From NCBI GenBank assembly GCA_015058575.1, contig SVBZ01000004.1:98355-162354 (forward strand): a stretch of 64,000 nt of DNA, in the 5' to 3' direction. The position numbers were made by a program, and so were the translations under genes. The DNA is from Pseudoselenomonas ruminantium. GTDB taxonomy: Bacteria > Bacillota > Negativicutes > Selenomonadales > Selenomonadaceae. The notes beneath the pieces were generated by a model, which did not search any database, was not told where the DNA came from, and saw nothing but the letters and a program-made list of their open reading frames with translations. Numbering within the stretch: the stretch's first letter is position 1; every line of letters begins with the position of its first letter. Of the stretch, positions 59,535-64,000 are shown in pieces.

Positions 59535-60326
59535 ATGGCTAGATTATGTATAAAATGTGGATCAAATATTTCTGACTATGATGAAATATGTACAAAATGT
59601 GGCTTCTGTTTAGGGAGGACGGTAAATGTTGAAAAAACAAACAGTTATCCATTAAAGAGAAAAAGTCTAGGGGTAACATCTGTTATCGTTATTGCTTCCT
59701 TATTTGTGGTTTCTATCCAGCTCGGTGACTATTATATGGATAATAGTGAAAAGGATGTTGTCGAAGTTGAAACGTTATCGGAGGGGGAGAATGCTGAAGG
59801 GGAAGTTCCTAAAAAGAAAATAAAGCAGAAAGAACCAATGTTCGAGAAAAGTAAGCCTGAGAAGAAAATACAATTTACAACGTATAAAGATGAATTGCGT
59901 AAATTTCAAATAGATTATCCGGATACAATAAAAATGCCAGATAAAAATCAAAAAAGATATAGAGATTCGGCGACACAATATAAGGAAGATATTAGTGATA
60001 AATGTGTAATAATATATGGGAACTTTTTTAGAACGATAGATAAAAAGATAGATATAAAACGATGGATGGAAAGTGAAAAATTTAATTCTTTTAACGATAT
60101 AAAAAATATCAAGATGTACAAAGTATCAGATATAGCATATGGATATGAATATGAAAAAAATGGAGTTCATGTTATAGGGAAAGAATACTTTGGTAAAGTT
60201 GGTGAGAGTGGTCAATCGCATTATGTTCAGTTACGTTATACTAAAGATGTGGAAGAAAAAGATTTATTGATTGCGAGACAAATGTTTGATAGTTTTAAGC
60301 CGGGGTTTGATAATAAGGGGAAATAA
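59535..60326 (+). CDS. Zinc-ribbon membrane protein with DcrB/PsbP-like domain
   Basis: 263-aa protein. A double zinc ribbon opens it (ARLCIKCGSNISDYDEICTKCGF), then a basic stretch, one membrane helix (SVIVIASLFVVSIQL, about 50-65), an acidic/lysine linker, and a carboxy domain. That domain (ELRKFQIDYPDTIKM ... HYVQLRYTKDVEEKDLLIARQMFDSFK) resembles DcrB/PsbP-like lipoprotein domains. The topology puts the zinc ribbon inside and this domain outside. TTGGGAGGAGATGTT precedes ATG 59535. Last gene of the AT-rich cassette. Confidence 0.65.
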   Translation: MARLCIKCGSNISDYDEICTKCGFCLGRTVNVEKTNSYPLKRKSLGVTSVIVIASLFVVSIQLGDYYMDNSEKDVVEVETLSEGENAEGEVPKKKIKQKEPMFEKSKPEKKIQFTTYKDELRKFQIDYPDTIKMPDKNQKRYRDSATQYKEDISDKCVIIYGNFFRTIDKKIDIKRWMESEKFNSFNDIKNIKMYKVSDIAYGYEYEKNGVHVIGKEYFGKVGESGQSHYVQLRYTKDVEEKDLLIARQMFDSFKPGFDNKGK

Positions 60327-60500
60327 CATATATGAGACTACAATGAATGTGCAAGAGAAGTTATTTTCATAAGCGGTGGAAAATTGATATAAATAAAGAT
60401 GATTATTAATTGGACAATTAGTATAAGTGAGCTGCTGAAAGAAATGTACCACAAGTATTAAAAAATTCTTCGTACTTAATATGATGTGGGGGGCGATTAA
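60327..60500. other. Spacer after the AT-rich cassette
   Basis: About 170 bp with no gene, hairpin terminator or clear promoter that I can support. Confidence 0.3.
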
Positions 60501-61283
60501 ATGATGGAAGAATATGAAAAAAATCAAATTCATGCCATTGGTGAATGGAAAAATAGGGAACCAAGTGTTGTATCACAAAAAATGGGGGCAATGGCTGCTC
60601 CTTTGGGGTGGATAGTGCAAAGAGTGATTCCTGAAGTAGCAATGCGAGGGGTGCTTAATGGTGCTAACAGTGCTGGAGAGTTTTTAGCAGATGAAGGGGA
60701 TATCATTCGCGATGGAGGAATACGCGACATTGAAGAATTGCGACATAAAGATTTGCAACTATCGGATAAACTAGCCGATAGTGTCCATAATTGGGCGATT
60801 GCAGCTGCTGTAGCAGAAGGTGCTGCGACGGGAGCAGGAGGTGTGTTAGGGATAGGTGTAGATATACCGGCTATTCTCACTTTATCCCTTAGAACCATAC
60901 ATAAAATCGGTTTGTGTTATGGGTATAAAGCCAACAATAAAAGTGAACGAGATTTTGTTCTTGGAGTTTTATCAGCGGCAGGTTCTAACTCCATGAAAGA
61001 AAAAACAGAGGCATTATTAGCGTTAAGGGTAGAACAAAATATGATACGAAAATATACTTGGAAGGCATTAGCTGAAAAAGGAGCTGTGGTCATGACAGTA
61101 AAACAGGTGTGTAAACAATTGGGGATAAATTTAACGAAACGTAAGGCAATGCAGGCAATCCCGGCTATTGGTGGCGGAATTGGTGCGGCCGTTAACGGAG
61201 AGTTTATGCGTGATATAGGTTATGCGGCTAGACGCAGTTATCAGGAGCGCTGGCTCAGGGATAATGATAAATGGATAGAGTAG
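60501..61283 (+). CDS. EcsC-family protein
   Basis: 260-aa protein of the EcsC family. Long alanine/glycine-rich amphipathic helices are present: VHNWAIAAAVAEGAATGAGGVLGIGVDIPAILTLSLRTIHKIG (family core, about 100-140) and AIPAIGGGIGAAVNGEFMRDIGYAARRSY near the end. EcsC was named from a Bacillus secretion-linked operon, but its function is not settled. Base composition is closer to the core than that of the previous cassette. GGGGGGCGATTAA precedes the start (two adjacent ATG). Confidence 0.8.
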   Translation: MMEEYEKNQIHAIGEWKNREPSVVSQKMGAMAAPLGWIVQRVIPEVAMRGVLNGANSAGEFLADEGDIIRDGGIRDIEELRHKDLQLSDKLADSVHNWAIAAAVAEGAATGAGGVLGIGVDIPAILTLSLRTIHKIGLCYGYKANNKSERDFVLGVLSAAGSNSMKEKTEALLALRVEQNMIRKYTWKALAEKGAVVMTVKQVCKQLGINLTKRKAMQAIPAIGGGIGAAVNGEFMRDIGYAARRSYQERWLRDNDKWIE

Positions 61284-61361
61284 TAAATTTTTTAGGTAGC
61301 CTGTTAGACTACTTGAATTTGCAATTGTTAATATATAATATAATCAATAGAAGAGGGCAAG

Positions 61362-61568
61362 ATGGAGCAGTTTAGCTTAAACAGCAAAATGCGAAAATGT
61401 GCTTTCTGTCGTCACTGGTATGACCCGACTAATTCCTGCATCCGCCCGAAGGCGCCGAATATTGGCATTTGGGAGTATGATAACAGGATGTCGAGAATGT
61501 GTATGTTGAGGAACAGTGATACAGAAAGTTTTTTTGGCTGTACTAAGTATGAATGTAAATTGAAATAG
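61362..61568 (+). CDS. Small cysteine-rich protein
   Basis: 68-aa protein, MRKCAFCRHWYDPTNSC, ending FFGCTKYECKLK. It has six cysteines spaced as in metal-binding domains. Family not recognised. The start at 61362 follows AGAGGGCAAG. A metal-binding or redox role is likely, but the partner is unknown. It lies between the EcsC and Sel1 genes with no overlap. Confidence 0.6.
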   Translation: MEQFSLNSKMRKCAFCRHWYDPTNSCIRPKAPNIGIWEYDNRMSRMCMLRNSDTESFFGCTKYECKLK

Positions 61569-61703
61569 TAGGTATTAATTTGCAATTTCATGGATTGCTT
61601 TGAGAAATGATATTAATGGATGAGAAGATTATGTGTTTTGATGTGGATACGAAAAATGGAGTATTCTCTCGGGAAATAATCCTTGGGGATAGGAGGGATA
61701 TAA

Positions 61704-63257
61704 ATGGGAAAAGAAGCAAAATCGGTCGATTTTATGGACTTAGGTCAGCGAGCAGAATCGAATGGCGATATTGATAAGGCAATTCACTATTATGAGCTCG
61801 CAGCGAAAGAAGGAAATACTGATGGTTTAGCCAGCATTGGATTGCTGTATCAGTATGGTACGGGCGTTGAGCAGTCATATAATCGTGCTATTGAATGGTA
61901 TCAAAGGATATTAGATGCTGGTGATGTAGATGGTTGGTATCTATTAGGTACGGTTTATGAAGATATGGAAGATTATACCAAGTCGGTTTATTGTTATGAA
62001 AAACAAATAGAGGAAGGGGGAATTTGCAAGTATACTGCTTTTTATGGTTTGGCAAAAGCCTATCGTTATGGCTTAGGGAAAGAAGAAGATTTTCCTAGAG
62101 CTTTAGATTATTATCAACGTGCTGCTGGTAATGGTGAGATTTTGGCGATGGTTGATTTAGGACAGCTTTATTACGATGGCAATGGCGTTAAGCAGGATTA
62201 TAGTATCGCCAATTATTGGTTTGAAAAAGCGGCGGACACCGATGCTGGAAATTATCTTGCTTTTGCACATTTGGGAGAGGCCTATCATTATGGCTTGGGA
62301 AAGGACGTAGATTACGACAAAGCAAAAGAATACTACGAAAAGGCACTAGAAGCTGGTGAAGATGCAGTATTGTTCTGGTTCGGGCAAATTTACTATGATG
62401 AAGAGCAGTATGAAAAAGCATTAGGATATTTCCAGCGTGCTGCAGTGGAGAAAAATCAATTCCAAGCTGAGGCAGAGGAGCATATTGGTAGAATGTATCA
62501 GTTTGGTGAAGGTGTTGAGCAGGATTTTGGCAAAGCAGCAGAATGGTATCAAAAGGCTGCCGATAATGGCAATGCAGCGGCAATGCGGTCTTTGGGGGCT
62601 ATGTATACCCGTGGCGATGGTGTTGAACAGGACGCTGGTCAGGGAGCATACTGGGCTTTACAGGCTGCCAAGTTGGGCGATGTTATAGCGATGCATAATA
62701 TTGGATATTGCTATGGAAATGGCGAAGGTGTTGAACAGGATTATGTTGCTGCTTTGGCTTGGTACATGCGCGCAGCTGATTGTGGTGATGAGGATGCCAT
62801 GAATGAAATTGGTGACATATATTATTTTGGCAATGGCGTAGAGAAAGATTATTCCATCGCTAAGGAGTGGTTTGAAAAGGCTATCGCGGCAGGGAATGAA
62901 ACGCCGCTTATGCCGTTGGGAACTATTTACTATTATAATGAGAATTATGATAAGGCAATGGAACTATACTTGAAGGCTGTAAATGACGATAATACATATC
63001 AGCATATAGCTGAAGCGAGAATTGGCGATTTGTATTTGGAAGGCTCAGGTGTTGAGCAGGATATAGCAAAGGCCGCAGAATGGTACCGAAAATCAGCGGC
63101 GCATGGTTATGCAACGGCGATGTTGGCTTTAGGAGATATTTACTGTGAAGGCGTGGGCAATGTCGAACAGGATTTGATCAAGGCTAAAGAATGGTATGAA
63201 AAAGCCAAAGAGGCAGGAAGTGAAGATGCAGAACAGCGGCTGGCTGATTTTTCATAG
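61704..63257 (+). CDS. Sel1-repeat (SLR) protein
   Basis: 517-aa cytosolic solenoid made of about a dozen Sel1-like repeats of roughly 36 residues, each with the form A-EWY-KAA-NG---A---LG--Y--G-GVEQD. The first is near 10-45 and the last ends near 510. There is no signal peptide or enzymatic domain. SLR proteins act as scaffolds in stress, cell-cycle and effector complexes. GGATAGGAGGGATATAA precedes the ATG. A repressor or effector role in this island is unproven. Confidence 0.88.
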   Translation: MGKEAKSVDFMDLGQRAESNGDIDKAIHYYELAAKEGNTDGLASIGLLYQYGTGVEQSYNRAIEWYQRILDAGDVDGWYLLGTVYEDMEDYTKSVYCYEKQIEEGGICKYTAFYGLAKAYRYGLGKEEDFPRALDYYQRAAGNGEILAMVDLGQLYYDGNGVKQDYSIANYWFEKAADTDAGNYLAFAHLGEAYHYGLGKDVDYDKAKEYYEKALEAGEDAVLFWFGQIYYDEEQYEKALGYFQRAAVEKNQFQAEAEEHIGRMYQFGEGVEQDFGKAAEWYQKAADNGNAAAMRSLGAMYTRGDGVEQDAGQGAYWALQAAKLGDVIAMHNIGYCYGNGEGVEQDYVAALAWYMRAADCGDEDAMNEIGDIYYFGNGVEKDYSIAKEWFEKAIAAGNETPLMPLGTIYYYNENYDKAMELYLKAVNDDNTYQHIAEARIGDLYLEGSGVEQDIAKAAEWYRKSAAHGYATAMLALGDIYCEGVGNVEQDLIKAKEWYEKAKEAGSEDAEQRLADFS

Positions 63258-63280
63258 TATAATAGGGCTTATGGACACAG

Positions 63281-63316
63281 AAATGACATCTTCGGCGATG
63301 GAGGTGTCATTTTTTA
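63281..63316 (+). terminator. Hairpin terminator after the Sel1 gene
   Basis: Arms AAATGACA and TGTCATTT (extended by TC/GG) with a TTCGGCGATG-type loop, then TTTTTT. Confidence 0.7.
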
Positions 63317-63484
63317 CAATAATAAATTGTTTGAATTTACCTGTATATTATTGATTGGATGGTAGATTTTTATTGCAGGCTGGCGAATAATGTTATCAGG
63401 ATGGTGTGTTTTGGGCTAAGCTGATTATTAATCGCTTTGGTGAACAAGAATAAATATGAATTAGAAATGTGAGGTGTAACCGTC

Positions 63485-64000
63485 ATGTTATATGGTGATA
63501 AAGAAGTAACAAATGCTTTTTCGGATGTTGAGACTGTCTGTGAAAAGGCGAGAGCTTTGATGGATCAAGAGAAGTATGCTGAAGCAATAGAATTGTTAAA
63601 GAAAGAAATCAAGAAAGTTAAGAAGTTCAAGGTATACGGATTTGAAGAATATTATAATTTTGATGAGATGTTCCAGTTTGAAATATTTATAAACTTTTTG
63701 TCGGGAAAGAATAATGCCAAGAATAAAAAGCAAAGAAACCGTGCCAAGATGGGGCCGAATATAATTTGGCGTACGGAACCGGTGGCTGAATTATACTACT
63801 ATTGTGGTTATGCTATGGTAGAACTCGGTGAATTTGAGCAGGCTTTAAACACTTTGCGGATGGGGCTGGAATGGAATCCATGTTCAATGGATTTGCGATT
63901 TGAACGGATTAATATTTTCAGAAATCAGGGAGATATAGAAAGCTTGCATCGTGAAGCTAAGGAAGCCTATAAATATGTGTTTCGGCCACAGCATTTGGCA
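63485..64000 (+). CDS. TPR-like protein, paralogue of 23891-24745 (3' end outside window)
   Basis: At least 172 residues, open to the window end. It has helical repeats: ARALMDQEKYAEAIELLKKEIKK near 25-47 and AELYYYCGYAMVELGEFEQALNTL near 105-128, then EWNPCSMDLRFERINIFRNQGD. The order and spacing match the TPR gene at 23891, whose equivalent segments read MYGSVLLELGELDKAEEAL and DWNPMSADIAFEHAEVYKQKKD. A basic insert (KNNAKNKKQRNR) is unique to this copy. The ATG at 63485 follows GTGAGGTGTAACC. Confidence 0.75.
   Translation, partial: MLYGDKEVTNAFSDVETVCEKARALMDQEKYAEAIELLKKEIKKVKKFKVYGFEEYYNFDEMFQFEIFINFLSGKNNAKNKKQRNRAKMGPNIIWRTEPVAELYYYCGYAMVELGEFEQALNTLRMGLEWNPCSMDLRFERINIFRNQGDIESLHREAKEAYKYVFRPQHLA

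Noticed and set aside
56153..60326. Prophage segment
   Set aside because: No integrase, terminase, capsid, portal or lysis gene is visible. XRE and WYL regulators alone are not enough.

Overview
The window looks like a chromosome segment of a Gram-negative-type Firmicute of the class Negativicutes, most likely a Selenomonas or close relative. This is inferred from gene content, not from a database search. The Firmicutes-type set ylxM-ffh-rpsP-khpA-ylqD-rimM-trmD sits beside anaerobic genes: L-tartrate dehydratase, HypF, a CooS-like protein, and acetolactate decarboxylase. No rRNA, tRNA, CRISPR array, capsid gene or integrase was seen.

Region 1 (1 to about 47070) is GC-rich core DNA. It opens with the end of a tartrate dehydratase operon, a DUF488 protein and a SpoIIE-type phosphatase. 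A zinc module follows: a Zur-like repressor gene, a 24-bp palindrome and a ZnuA-like lipoprotein. Next come an exported acetolactate decarboxylase with a Tat-type flavoprotein, small envelope proteins, an acyl-CoA ligase behind a FapR-like operator, and a small double-glycine peptide locus. After a transporter, a TetR regulator and a flavoprotein comes the SRP/ribosome-maturation operon (17447-21484). Signal-transduction genes (an MCP and a BvgS-like hybrid kinase behind a structured RNA) and hypF lie before a CooS-like gene followed by a TauABC-type transporter. Core metabolism closes the region: glycerate kinase, class II aldolase, UraA, aspartokinase, an aminotransferase, a phosphate transporter and a TGS/uridine-kinase protein.

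Region 2 (about 47070 to 64000) is AT-rich accessory DNA with the character of a defence island. It holds a two-gene Gabija system (47598-51157) and a DUF3791/DUF3990 toxin-like trio. A RelA/SpoT-like alarmone synthetase gene is joined in frame to an IS256-family transposase remnant. A MntA/HepT-type pair is fused into one reading frame, and two regulators (XRE and WYL) follow. Next is a very AT-rich cassette (56153-60326) of small zinc-ribbon, AAA+ ATPase, membrane and cysteine-cluster proteins whose function I cannot assign; it is the best candidate for an undescribed system. EcsC-family, Sel1-repeat and TPR proteins end the window.

Several signals cut across regions. The palindrome TGACNNGTCA occurs at least 22 times, often in arrays with a 13-bp pitch, inside genes as well as between them. 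A structured RNA at about 27348-27541 shows three TATCCC motifs that could pair with Shine-Dalgarno sequences. The CooS-like protein has a 17-histidine amino terminus and appears to have lost one C-cluster cysteine.
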